Positions 42,685 through 51,312 of a DNA stretch of 64,000 bases are shown piece by piece. A program made the position numbers and the translations under genes. The number at the start of each line of letters is the position of its first letter. The stretch's first letter is position 1. This DNA comes from Planctomycetota bacterium (GTDB lineage Bacteria; Planctomycetota; Uabimicrobiia; Uabimicrobiales; Uabimicrobiaceae): the NCBI GenBank assembly GCA_029260735.1, contig JAJDCR010000024.1, positions 1 through 64,000 of the forward strand. The letters run 5' to 3'. The notes beneath the pieces were generated by a model, which was not told where the DNA came from, ran no database searches, and saw only the letters and a list, made by a program, of their open reading frames with translations.

Positions 42685-44205
42685 CTACAAAACCAACATC
42701 GTTTTGAGCTTTTTCTTGTCAATTTTTCCTGCCCCGGTTTTAGGTAGCTCTGAAATCAAAACAAATTCTTTGGGAATTTTATACCGAGCTAGTCTTTCTT
42801 GGCAATAATCCTTCAATATCTCTGGAGTAAAGTTTTTGTTTTTCGCAACAATAAAAGCTCTCCCCACTTCTCCCCATTTTTTGTCAGCAACACCAATGAC
42901 AGCGGCTTCTATCACTTCTTCGTGGCCATAAAGTACGCTTTCAATCTCTGCCGGATAGATGTTTTCTCCTCCCGAAATAATCAGATCTTTTAAGCGACCA
43001 ACAATGTAGTAATATCCTTCTTCATCTCGCTGGGCAAGGTCTCCGGTATGAAGCCAACCTTCAGAGTCCATCGCTTCTTTGCTTGCGGCTGGATTATTCC
43101 AATAACCTGGTGAGCAGTGAGGACCTCGTAAAAGAAGTTCCCCTGCTTTCTCTGCTTCGAGAATTTCTTGGCCCTTTTCATCAACAAGCTTGGTTTCGAT
43201 TTGCCAAAGAGGAAAACCAACAGAACCTGGTTTACGTTGAACATCCTCATCGGGAAGCCAAAAATTATTGGGACCTGCTTCGGTTAGACCGTAGCCTGTT
43301 TTAAAAGAAACATTTTTGGCCCAAAATTTTTCAAAAATAGGGAGCGGACAAGGAGCTCCTCCACTAATGATGAGTTTTAAATGTTCCATATCCAATTTTT
43401 CCCAATCGGAATGTTCTTGTAAGCTCAGAAACATCGTTGGGACTCCGAAAAATAAATTTGCTTGGGGAATTAGTTCGTACATTTGCTCCAAACTAAAATC
43501 TGTACAAACAATCGAGGTTCCTCCCGCCATAACAAGAGGAGTGGTAAAAACATTGAGAGCTCCGGTGTGAAAAAGAGGAGCGTTGAGAATAGCAGTATCT
43601 TCTGCTTGTAGTTGCCAGCTAGTGATCGTATTGACAGCATTGAAGGTGATACTTTGATGGGTTAAAATGGCTCCTTTGGGCAACCCTGTTGTTCCCCCTG
43701 TGTAGCAAATTACCCAAGGGTCTTCCATGGAAATGGACAGAGTGGGATTCTTTTGAGAAAAAGATCCTCTCTCTCGAAGAGAAAGATCATTTTCTTGCTC
43801 TTTTTCTTCTAGAGCAATAAAAACCAATGCGGGATTCTCGGCACGAAGCTCTTTCACTTGTTCTCGAAAGGAAGCTCCATAGAATAAAATTTTCGGCTGA
43901 GCATCCCCAATAAGTTGTTTTAACTCCATGGTAGTTAAGCGCCAATTTAGATTCTGGAGAACTGCCCCGAGCTTTCCGCAAGCAAAAAAAACATCCAAAT
44001 AGCTTAGGCTGTTCATGGCAAGTATAGCCACTCTGTCTCCCTGAGTAACCGAAAACTGACCAAAAAAATGAGCGGTTTGGTTGGCTTTTACATTCCATTC
44101 TTGGTAGGTTCGCTTTTCCTTTGTTTGAGCATCCACTAAGGCAATCCTTTGAGGAGAAAGCCTTGCTCTTTTTGCGAGCCAGTCACTTGCTTGCATTTTG
44201 TGCAT
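42685..44205 (-). CDS. AMP-forming acyl-CoA synthetase
   Basis: 506 residues, soluble. Full ANL-family signature: WVICYTGGTTGLPKGAIL (P-loop, about 165-182), FKTGYGLTEAGPNNF, LHTGDLAQRDEEGYYYIVGR, LKDLIISGGENIYPAEIE and KTGAGKIDKKKL near the C-terminus with the catalytic Lys. It activates a carboxylic acid, probably a medium- or long-chain fatty acid, to the CoA ester; the substrate is open. A second in-frame ATG lies three codons in. It is 17 bp downstream of the secreted HEAT/beta protein gene, so the two form an operon. Confidence 0.93.
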   Translation of the reverse strand: MHKMQASDWLAKRARLSPQRIALVDAQTKEKRTYQEWNVKANQTAHFFGQFSVTQGDRVAILAMNSLSYLDVFFACGKLGAVLQNLNWRLTTMELKQLIGDAQPKILFYGASFREQVKELRAENPALVFIALEEKEQENDLSLRERGSFSQKNPTLSISMEDPWVICYTGGTTGLPKGAILTHQSITFNAVNTITSWQLQAEDTAILNAPLFHTGALNVFTTPLVMAGGTSIVCTDFSLEQMYELIPQANLFFGVPTMFLSLQEHSDWEKLDMEHLKLIISGGAPCPLPIFEKFWAKNVSFKTGYGLTEAGPNNFWLPDEDVQRKPGSVGFPLWQIETKLVDEKGQEILEAEKAGELLLRGPHCSPGYWNNPAASKEAMDSEGWLHTGDLAQRDEEGYYYIVGRLKDLIISGGENIYPAEIESVLYGHEEVIEAAVIGVADKKWGEVGRAFIVAKNKNFTPEILKDYCQERLARYKIPKEFVLISELPKTGAGKIDKKKLKTMLVL

Positions 44206-44222
44206 TGCCTATAGAATCCTTT

Positions 44223-46109
44223 CTAATCAGAAGTGAGCATAATTCCCTTAATCGCTTCTTTTACCTTCGCTGAAGGATCCTCAGCGGCCATTTTTTCGAC
44301 CAAAGCTCGGGCTTCTTGGAAACTCCCCTTCATTTTCCATAACACTATCGCGGATTTAATCCGAAGATCCTCGGAATTTTTTTTCCCCATCATTTTATGA
44401 ACAGCTTGGAAGGTTTCTCTCTCATCTGGTCTATGGTAGATAGCCTCTAGAAGCCGCGCTTTCACCAACTCAGACTTTTCTGTCTCTAAAGAAGAGGAAA
44501 GAAGCTCGGCCGCTTTTTTTCCGGGAATATTTCCAATAACAGCATGAGCATAGGCACGAAGCTCGTCGTTTTCGCTTTCGAGATACTCTTTGCTTGCTTT
44601 TAAGCTATCGGGGTGTCCCGTGTTTGCAAGAGCCTGCAAGAAGAGAACTTTTTCTGAGTCAGAGTTGCTTTGCTTTAGGTTGTTACTTAAGTCGTAGACA
44701 ATCGCGTCTGCTTGGGGGTTTTTTCCCTGCTGCATTTGATCAGCCATAGATCCCATAGCAAGGACAGCACTATTCTGAACGGTTGCAGAAGAAGAGCGTA
44801 AAGCTCCCTTAAGAACTTGTAAACTCTCGTTACTAGGATTAATAACATCTCCTAGGGCGGGTAAGGCTAATAAAAGAGTTTCTGGTTTTGCTTGGCTTTG
44901 CTCAATGACAGAGACAATGCCTTTTTGTGCGAGAGGGTCTTTAACTTGGCTCATGGCGGAAAGGAGAAGAGACATATTCAAGCCTCCTTCTTCTAGTTCT
45001 AGAATTTTTCCTGCAATTTCCTCAATGTTCTCAGGATGTAATTGCATCAAGGCGAGGAATTTACGAAAGAGTTCATTGTGTTCACGTCCAAAACTTTCGG
45101 AAGGCAGTTTCTCTAATCTAGGCCAAAGAGAAGCTAGGTTATCTGATCCCAAAATCTTTTCATATCTTTGCTGCTCAAACTCTTCTTCTCCATCAGCAAC
45201 CATACTAGACTCACTCCATCCTCCTTCTTTCAGAGAATTAAAATCAAAAGAGACAGTCCGATTCCCTCTCTCTTTCAATTTCATATCCAAAGAAACCTGG
45301 CTCAGAAAAACAAAGCCCGTAACACGAGTATCTATTTTTTCTTCCAGCTTCAAACTTTCTGTCTCTCCTTGAAAAGAGAAGTGAATATCACTTTGCTGAA
45401 AAGAAAAGGTACTTTCAGCGTTTGATTTCACATAACGAAGTCTTTCTTTTCTTATTTCATAGGGCCCAGAAGAACTTTCGGTTAAAGTATGGCGAGCTAA
45501 ATACGAGCCGTTCAAATCTTCTTCCGTCGTTTCCCAAATATTCTCTTTTTCCTCTTGTAAAGCCGGTAAAACCAACTGGGAAGCACTCAGAATACTTTTC
45601 ATATTATTCCGTAGATCACTTCGTAAAGATGAAGGAAAATAGATCTTTCCTATTTTCCCGTGGTTGCTTAAAGTCGCGTATATAGTCTGAGAAAGAGCAT
45701 TCGCATAGATCAAAGCATCTTCCCCTTGTAAAGCAACTCCATTGGCGGAAACTTTAGGTTCGTCTAGCTTATAAGCTGCAACAACAAAGGAATTTGATTT
45801 GTGGCAAATCGTCTTTTCTAATTTTCCTTCTATTCGGAAAACAATGCTATCTTTTTGCTCACCAACGCCCATATTAATATCTGTTTGGTAGGCTAACTGA
45901 TAGCGAAAGTAGTCTCCCAGACGATGTTGGTAGGTCAGAGAACGAGTGTCTTTCAAATTTTCTATGCTTTCAGATGGAGAAGTTGTTTTTGATTTGGTTG
46001 TAGAGGATTTGGGGGTAACGACCGAAGGAGAATAATTATTCAGCCAAAAAAGATACCCCAAAGCAGTAACAGAAGAAAGAACAAGTAAACTAAGTCCAAA
46101 TTTTTTCAT
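44223..46109 (-). CDS. Secreted beta-domain plus HEAT-helical protein, possible lipid-transfer-like
   Basis: 628 residues. The N-terminus has one hydrophobic segment (about 5-22), a signal peptide or anchor. A Ser/Thr-rich linker (about 30-55) is followed by a beta-rich domain (about 60-300: YRYQLAYQTDINMGVGE, SIVFRIEGKLEKTI, FVVAAYKLDEPKVS). A long helical repeat region follows (about 340-628: LLSAMSQVKDPLAQKGIVSV, LLLALPALGDVINPSNESL, SSATVQNSAVLAMGSMADQ). The order of beta barrel then helical arch is that of vitellogenin/LLTP proteins, but this is a resemblance in layout, not a demonstrated homology. The downstream gene is an acyl-CoA ligase. Confidence 0.75.
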   Translation of the reverse strand: MKKFGLSLLVLSSVTALGYLFWLNNYSPSVVTPKSSTTKSKTTSPSESIENLKDTRSLTYQHRLGDYFRYQLAYQTDINMGVGEQKDSIVFRIEGKLEKTICHKSNSFVVAAYKLDEPKVSANGVALQGEDALIYANALSQTIYATLSNHGKIGKIYFPSSLRSDLRNNMKSILSASQLVLPALQEEKENIWETTEEDLNGSYLARHTLTESSSGPYEIRKERLRYVKSNAESTFSFQQSDIHFSFQGETESLKLEEKIDTRVTGFVFLSQVSLDMKLKERGNRTVSFDFNSLKEGGWSESSMVADGEEEFEQQRYEKILGSDNLASLWPRLEKLPSESFGREHNELFRKFLALMQLHPENIEEIAGKILELEEGGLNMSLLLSAMSQVKDPLAQKGIVSVIEQSQAKPETLLLALPALGDVINPSNESLQVLKGALRSSSATVQNSAVLAMGSMADQMQQGKNPQADAIVYDLSNNLKQSNSDSEKVLFLQALANTGHPDSLKASKEYLESENDELRAYAHAVIGNIPGKKAAELLSSSLETEKSELVKARLLEAIYHRPDERETFQAVHKMMGKKNSEDLRIKSAIVLWKMKGSFQEARALVEKMAAEDPSAKVKEAIKGIMLTSD

Positions 46110-46177
46110 GGATTTTGCTCCGGTGTGTAAATAAGTTTTCCTGAAAAACTATTGTAAAAAAAGAACACGCCTATTTC

Positions 46178-46219
46178 AAAAAAAAAGCGGAAATCGCTAA
46201 TTCACGATCTCCGCTTTTT
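46178..46219 (-). terminator. Bidirectional terminator
   Basis: An A-run, then AAAAAGCGGAAATCG paired with CGATCTCCGCTTTTT (one mismatch). On the minus strand it ends in a T run and would stop transcripts from the gene ending at 46360, after they have crossed the MITE. Confidence 0.8.
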
Positions 46220-46252
46220 CTTGTTTTTTCCAATTTTTGGATTTCGCCCATA

Positions 46253-46361
46253 AGGGCGGGTTTTCATTCAGCCCACTACGTTAGCAATCACAACCAGGAT
46301 TAGGAGTTAGACTTCTAATCATCCTAAAAATTGTAAAAAAAGCTGAATGAAAAGGCGCCCT
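46253..46361. mobile_element. MITE-like element, TA-flanked family, copy 2
   Basis: Ends AGGGCGGGTTTTCATTCAGC and the complement of GGGCGCCTTTTCATTCAGC, each flanked by TA. The interior has ATTGTAAAAAAAGCTGAATG as in copies 1 and 3. It supplies the G of the TAG stop of the minus-strand gene ending at 46360. Confidence 0.7.
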
Positions 46362-47463
46362 ATTTTAGGGCGATCTTAACTTCTTTGTCCAGAAGAACCC
46401 AGTCTTTTTTAATTCCATTCCATTTGAAAAGAGTGACGGAATATTTTTTCCATTCTTTTTTCCAGAACTTCAAAACTTTACGAACTTGAACAAAAAGATC
46501 CACTTTTCCAGAAAGACTCTTGAGTTGATTTTTTGCTTGAAGAGACATATCTAAAACTAAACCAGGCATCAATTGAACGTCTGCGACGATAGGTAGGTGA
46601 TCAATTAAAATATCTAATGATCCAGCAACTCCAGCTCGCACAAACCATAAATCAACCGCAGCATCAGCTCGTCCGAAAGTAGTCAATCCAGGAGTAACAC
46701 TTGCTCTCAAACCTGTCGGAAGAACAGAGAGTTTTGCATCCATACCTGCGCTACCACCGATAGATCCATAAACTGATACAGGAACAGGGCCAACAAAAAA
46801 GCGAACTTTCTTTCCTTTTTCTCCGGTGAAAAAGATTTTTTTGCTGTAGGTAGGAGTGCTCGCAGAGAATTTAGTTTTGCCAAAGATTTTTAGACTAGTA
46901 TTAGCTGTTGCTTTTTCGCCATTGCTAATGTCAGCATTGAATTCCAAAACTTTAACTTGGTTACTGAAAACATAGCCACCACCATAAAGATGAGAGTGAA
47001 ATTTTCTTGTTTCTGCGTCGCCAAAAATTTCAGCCTTAGCATCAATATAAGCGGCAAAACGATTTGTTTTTCCCCAAACTCGATTGTAGCCAACATCCAT
47101 TCGATATTCTTTAGCAGCAGCAAAAACTTCATTTTCGATGCCAACATAATCAAGAGCAGTTTTATCAAAATTTTCTTTTTGAGCTTGAAGATCTTCCTGA
47201 GTTTTCAAAGACATAGGAACAACAAACTCTTCTTCTTCTCCGTTTCGAACTTCTTGAGCATCATGGGTAACTTTAACTTCTTCTTCGTATTGAGTTAGTT
47301 CACTCCAAAGCTCTTCTCCAGTTACTTCACGCTCGTAGTCACCATCTTTTAAGACGACTTTCGTTTCGGGAGTTAAAACAGGCTCACCGTTAACAAAAAC
47401 ATCTTGTGCGAAAGAAGGAACACTGAGAGCAAATAAGAGAAAGAATATAACTAAGTTTCTCAT
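46360..47463 (-). CDS. Secreted beta-rich protein, function unknown
   Basis: 367 residues. A signal peptide (about 1-19, ending PSFAQ) is followed by an acidic Glu/Val-rich region (about 25-85) and then a Gly/Val/Lys-rich region predicted by eye to be mostly beta (about 120-367: HLYGGGYVFSNQVKVLEF, GSAGMDAKLSVLPTGLRASV, VGPVPVSVYGSIGG). I recognise no domain. It has a good AGGAGA site and a small hairpin (TGAGG...CCTCA) in its leader. Its stop codon overlaps a MITE. It may be a secreted or outer-membrane-associated structural protein. Confidence 0.75.
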   Translation of the reverse strand: MRNLVIFFLLFALSVPSFAQDVFVNGEPVLTPETKVVLKDGDYEREVTGEELWSELTQYEEEVKVTHDAQEVRNGEEEEFVVPMSLKTQEDLQAQKENFDKTALDYVGIENEVFAAAKEYRMDVGYNRVWGKTNRFAAYIDAKAEIFGDAETRKFHSHLYGGGYVFSNQVKVLEFNADISNGEKATANTSLKIFGKTKFSASTPTYSKKIFFTGEKGKKVRFFVGPVPVSVYGSIGGSAGMDAKLSVLPTGLRASVTPGLTTFGRADAAVDLWFVRAGVAGSLDILIDHLPIVADVQLMPGLVLDMSLQAKNQLKSLSGKVDLFVQVRKVLKFWKKEWKKYSVTLFKWNGIKKDWVLLDKEVKIALK

Positions 47464-47710
47464 GTTTTTCTCCTAAATTGAGGATTTTTCCTCAGGTACT
47501 TTTGTTTTAATTTTTGATTATTTATCAATTTCTAAGGTAGGGTAGTGCAAAAAAAGTGCCTAAAAAGAAAAAAAATCTCCAATAGGCCGGTCTCTCTCAT
47601 ATTTTATAGAGGAGAAGGTTTTGAAAAAAAAGTAGTCTTCTCCTGAGAGAAAAACAGTAGGGGAAAGTGTTACAAAATGTTAAGCCTAGTTGTTACCTAT
47701 TGCAGTAGTT

Positions 47711-48184
47711 TCACGACCCCGGCAAGGCTTTCATCAAATTAGCCATCTCAATAGCACAAACGGCCGACTCAAAGCCTTTGTTTCCCGCCTTGGTCCCTGC
47801 CCGCTCTATGGCCTGCTCGATAGTATCGGTAGTAAGCACGCCAAAAATAACCGGAATTCCTGTGCTCAGAGAAGTTTGAGCAACTCCCTTAGCTGCTTCT
47901 CCTGCCACGTAGTCAAAGTGAGGAGTGGCTCCTCGAATAACTGTCCCTAGACAAACAACGGCATCATAGTTTCCCTTTTGGGCCATACGTTTTGCCACTA
48001 GAGGAATCTCAAATGCTCCCGGCACCCAAGCCAAGTCGACATCGTTCGTATCAACTCCATGTCGTTTAAGAGCATCCTGAGCTCCTTCCAAAAGTTTTCC
48101 CGTAATAAAACTGTTGAAACGACCCACGACAATGCCAATTTTTAAGCCTTGTCCAGTTAAATTTCCTTCAAAAGAGTTTGCCAA
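47711..48184 (-). CDS. ribH: 6,7-dimethyl-8-ribityllumazine synthase
   Basis: 157 residues, normal length. Seen: [64 protein letters not shown] with the catalytic His, and [23 protein letters not shown] (split here as two motifs: [12 protein letters not shown] and [10 protein letters not shown]). It joins 5-amino-6-ribitylaminouracil with dihydroxybutanone phosphate to make lumazine, the step before riboflavin. It is the last gene of the ribE-ribBA-ribH operon and starts 47 bp after ribBA. Confidence 0.96.
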   Translation of the reverse strand: MANSFEGNLTGQGLKIGIVVGRFNSFITGKLLEGAQDALKRHGVDTNDVDLAWVPGAFEIPLVAKRMAQKGNYDAVVCLGTVIRGATPHFDYVAGEAAKGVAQTSLSTGIPVIFGVLTTDTIEQAIERAGTKAGNKGFESAVCAIEMANLMKALPGS

Positions 48185-48231
48185 GTTGTTCCCTTTCTTT
48201 CATAAATACCTAAAGTTTTCTTAGGTCTGTC

Positions 48232-49500
48232 CTATACTTCATTTTGATCATCAAAAAGATGTCCCATCTTCTCTTGCTTAGTTTTCAAATACTCGTGATT
48301 TTCTTGACAAGCAGAGGTTATCACTGGAATTCTACTTTGAATAGAGATTCCAAACTCAGTCAATTGTTTGACTTTATCAGGATTATTTGTCATTAATTGA
48401 ATATCTTTTAGCCCTAGATCTCTGATGACTTGAGCGGCCAAGTTATAATCCCGTAAATCTTCAGCAAAACCTAACTCAATATTAGCTTCCACTGTATCAA
48501 ATCCTTTTTCTTGCAGAGCGTAGGCCTTTATTTTATTGCCTAAACCAATTCCTCGTCCTTCTTGGTCGAGATAGATAATAACACCTCGTCCTTCCTTTTG
48601 GATTTTTTGCATAGCTTGTTCTAGCTGCTCTCCACAATCGCAACGAAGAGAGGAAAAGATATCTCCCGTAATGCACTTAGAGTGAACTCGTAAAAGAGTG
48701 GGTCCCTCCCTGTCTAAGTCTCCTTTGACTAAAGCAACGCATTCTGTTCCATCTACCTCATCTCGATAAACTAAAATGTCAAATTTTCCGTGTTTGGTTG
48801 GTAGTTCACTTTTAGCAACTTGAGAAATAAAATGTTCATGTTGCTTGCGGTACTTAACCAGTTCAGCAATACTAATGATTTTGAGACCGTGTTTTGCCGC
48901 AAATCTTTCTAGCTCCGGTAACCTAGACATAGTACCATCATCTGACATAATTTCGCAAATAACTCCACCGGAAGGAATTCCGGCTAAACGAGTTAAATCA
49001 ACGGCCGCCTCTGTGTGACCATTTCTTTCGAGAACACCACCTGGACGAGCCTGTAAAGGAAAAATGTGTCCTGGAACCATTAAGTCTCTGGGGGCTGTTT
49101 TAGGGTCCATCAATACTTTTACTGTATTTGCCCTATCTCCTGCGGAAATCCCAGTAGTAATTCCTTCCCGGGCATCCACTGAAACAGTAAATGCGGTGGA
49201 AAGATGGGCATCACTATGGGTTCCCGTCATCAGAGGTAGATGAAGATCTTGGATTCTTTTTTCAGGAAGAGCCACACAAATAAGCCCCCGCCCCTCACGA
49301 GCCATAAAGTTAATCGCTTCAGCACTCACCTTTTCTGCGGCAATGATTAAATCGCCTTCATTTTCTCTATCTTCGTCATCTACGACAATGATCATTTTTC
49401 CATTTTCAATGAGCGATATAGCTTCTGGAATAGAAGCCCAAACAGAGTTGCCAGAAGATTTATTTGGAGTTGAAATTTTAGAAAGAATATTTTGCATCAT
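48232..49500 (-). CDS. ribBA: Bifunctional dihydroxybutanone phosphate synthase / GTP cyclohydrolase II
   Basis: 422 residues, normal for RibBA. Residues about 15-220 are the DHBP synthase domain (VVDDEDRENEGDLIIAAE, HSDAHLSTAFTVSVDAREG, RPGGVLERNGHTEAAVDL). Residues about 225-420 are GTP cyclohydrolase II, with zinc ligands in KCITGDIFSSLRCDCGEQL and YLDQEGRGIGLGNKIKAYAL. It makes both branch precursors of riboflavin. It is in the operon between ribE and ribH; no ribD is in the window. Two ATG codons lie in tandem at the start. Confidence 0.96.
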   Translation of the reverse strand: MMQNILSKISTPNKSSGNSVWASIPEAISLIENGKMIIVVDDEDRENEGDLIIAAEKVSAEAINFMAREGRGLICVALPEKRIQDLHLPLMTGTHSDAHLSTAFTVSVDAREGITTGISAGDRANTVKVLMDPKTAPRDLMVPGHIFPLQARPGGVLERNGHTEAAVDLTRLAGIPSGGVICEIMSDDGTMSRLPELERFAAKHGLKIISIAELVKYRKQHEHFISQVAKSELPTKHGKFDILVYRDEVDGTECVALVKGDLDREGPTLLRVHSKCITGDIFSSLRCDCGEQLEQAMQKIQKEGRGVIIYLDQEGRGIGLGNKIKAYALQEKGFDTVEANIELGFAEDLRDYNLAAQVIRDLGLKDIQLMTNNPDKVKQLTEFGISIQSRIPVITSACQENHEYLKTKQEKMGHLFDDQNEV

Positions 49501-49573
49501 TTTCTATTGGTTCTCCATAGGGTGCCCATAATACAATTCTATTTTCGATGGGATACTTGTTTTCTTAAGGTGC

Positions 49574-50221
49574 CTAAGAGGACAAAAAACCATGCTCACT
49601 CAAAAAATCAGCACTTATTTTGCTCTCTTTAGATTTTGGTTTAAGTAATTTTTCAACGTATTTGCCAATGATATCGGCTTCTAGGTTAACCTTGACTCCA
49701 GGGCGATAGTTCCGGGCCACACTATTTGCGACAGTATGAGGGATAAAGGAAACGGAAAAACTATTTGTTTGACAGTCTACCACGGTAAGACTCATGCCAT
49801 CAACTGTAACATAGCCTTTTGTAACAACATATCTCAGCAGAGAAGATTCCGCGGAAAAGTAAATAATTTTTGCGTTTCCTTGAGAAATAATTTTTTCAAC
49901 GACTCCTGTGGTGTCAATATGGCCTTGGACAAAGTGTCCTCCTATTCGAGCTCCCACCTCTAAGCTTCTTTCGAGATTAACATCACTTCCCATGTTTAAG
50001 CTTCCCAAGTTTGTTCTGTGCAAAGTCTCGGGAGCCATATCTACAGTAAATTTGTCTTTGCTCATAGACGTGACAGTCAAACAGGTACCATTGACAGCTA
50101 TACTGTCTCCTATTTTAGTGCCTTCTAAAACTTTAGTTGAGCTAATCTCTAAAACAGCTCCTTGGGAGCTAATTTTTAATTGCCGGATTTTTCCGACATC
50201 TTCCACAATACCGCTGAACAT
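49574..50221 (-). CDS. ribE: Riboflavin synthase, alpha chain
   Basis: 215 residues from the ATG at 50219-50221, giving the conserved MFSGIVEDVG start; a TTG two codons upstream is less likely. Two tandem lumazine-binding domains are visible: VNGTCLTVTS with MAPETLHRTNLG in the first half and VDGMSLTVVDC with SFIPHTVANSVA in the second, plus GGHFVQGHIDTTG between. It dismutates two lumazines to riboflavin. It is the first gene of the operon, directly after the riboswitch terminator. Confidence 0.95.
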   Translation of the reverse strand: MFSGIVEDVGKIRQLKISSQGAVLEISSTKVLEGTKIGDSIAVNGTCLTVTSMSKDKFTVDMAPETLHRTNLGSLNMGSDVNLERSLEVGARIGGHFVQGHIDTTGVVEKIISQGNAKIIYFSAESSLLRYVVTKGYVTVDGMSLTVVDCQTNSFSVSFIPHTVANSVARNYRPGVKVNLEADIIGKYVEKLLKPKSKESKISADFLSEHGFLSS

Positions 50222-50236
50222 ACCCAATGTATTCCC

Positions 50237-50303
50237 AAAAAAAAAGCCTGCCGAAAATAGAGACTTTCATAATCTTACGAAAGTCTCTAACCTTGGGCAG
50301 GCT
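50237..50303 (-). terminator. Expression-platform terminator of the FMN riboswitch
   Basis: On the minus strand AGCCTGCC pairs with GGCAGGCT and, inside, AGAGACTTTC with GAAAGTCTCT, followed by nine T. It lies between the riboswitch and the ribE start, as expected for FMN-dependent premature termination. Confidence 0.85.
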
Positions 50304-50487
50304 AGATAATTGCAGTATAGGGTGTAACTTAAAACATAGTTCTGTCGCTATGGTTATTTTAGTTTACAAAAATTCCTTTAAGAACAAATTTTCTCTTTAG
50401 ACGATGTTCTAAAAAATATATCGACACCTTCTTTCAGAGAAGACATTTCTTCCTAGAGAAGACACTTCTTCCTATACTAAACTTATC

Positions 50488-50622
50488 ACCTTCTACCATC
50501 CGGACTATACCGTCGGCTTTGGCTTTTCACCAAATCCACCGTAAAAACGGGTCGCGGGCTCGATTCCTAGAAATCACACCGCCGGTCGGGAATTGCTTTC
50601 GCTCACCCTGCCCTGAAGGTTC
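50488..50622 (-). promoter_or_regulatory. FMN riboswitch (RFN element)
   Basis: On the minus strand the conserved blocks occur in order: AGGGCAGGGTGAGCGAAAGC, AATTCCCGACCGGCGGT, GAGCCCGCGAC, GGTGAAAAGCC, GCCGACGGTATAGTCCGGATG and AGAAGGT at the end. All parts of the aptamer are present. It precedes the riboflavin operon and binds FMN; the terminator at 50237-50303 is its likely platform. Confidence 0.95.
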
Positions 50623-50642
50623 TATATAATTGTAATTACACT

Positions 50643-50670
50643 ATTTTACGAAAAAGGAGCGGAGTTTCAA
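50643..50670 (-). promoter_or_regulatory. Promoter of the rib operon
   Basis: On the minus strand TTGAAA (50670-50665), 16 bases, TAAAAT (50648-50643). Transcription would begin about 14 bases before the riboswitch. Confidence 0.5.
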
Positions 50671-50711
50671 TCATTTTTTTCGTTTCTTTGCAGGAAACTC
50701 TATCCTTTGAT

Positions 50712-51140
50712 CTATCCTTTTATAGTCAATACGGGGCATTTCACTCGATAAAGAATGTTCTTTGCCGTGCTGCCGAGGACCAGTTTTTCCAATCCACTAT
50801 ACCCATGGGTTCCGACAATGACTAAGTCGATGTTTTTCTCATTGACACACTGGGCAACTTCATTTGCGGGGATTCCTTCTCGAAAAACATAGTCATCCGC
50901 TCCTATTTTTTCGCTTAGCCCTTTTAGGGATAACTCTAACTGTTCTTTGTAAACTAAAATAGAGTTATCCAGCATTTCAGAGTAAACAGAGTAAAGGGCA
51001 GATTGAAAACGATGATCAAAAATATAAATCACAGTAAGAGAGGCTCCCAGCTTATTCTTCCATTCAACAGCATAGTCTAGAGCGCTTTGTGATGCCGGAG
51101 AAAAATCCGTGGCAATTAAAATTCTTTCTATATTTTTCAT
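50712..51140 (-). CDS. Universal stress protein (UspA family)
   Basis: 142 residues, a single Usp domain. Seen: IERILIATDFSPASQSALDYA at the N-terminus and the nucleotide-binding signature GTHGYSGLEKLVLGSTA (G-2x-G-9x-G-S/T), followed by VKCPVLTIKG. These small dimeric proteins bind ATP and respond to stress; the specific role is unknown. The gene has a good AGGAAAGA site. Confidence 0.95.
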   Translation of the reverse strand: MKNIERILIATDFSPASQSALDYAVEWKNKLGASLTVIYIFDHRFQSALYSVYSEMLDNSILVYKEQLELSLKGLSEKIGADDYVFREGIPANEVAQCVNEKNIDLVIVGTHGYSGLEKLVLGSTAKNILYRVKCPVLTIKG

Positions 51141-51172
51141 GTCTTTCCTTTTAATCTGTGTTCAAAAATCTA

Positions 51173-51200
51173 TTGCATTGAAAAGTCTTATCTGTATAAT
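51173..51200 (+). promoter_or_regulatory. Possible promoter for the desaturase gene
   Basis: TTGCAT (51173-51178), 16 bases, TATAAT (51195-51200), with a leader of about 105 bases. Confidence 0.45.
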
Positions 51201-51312
51201 TTCTATGTAGTATTTAGTTCTTGTAGAGATTTTTGTTGTAGTTATCCATGATATATCACATGGGAACAAAAGTCGCTACCCTTTTCTCTAGAAAACTTTC
51301 TGAGGCCAAATA

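Noticed and set aside
44905-45685. Plus-strand frames opposite the HEAT/beta protein gene
   Set aside because: They lack start signals and recognisable domains; the minus-strand gene explains the region.
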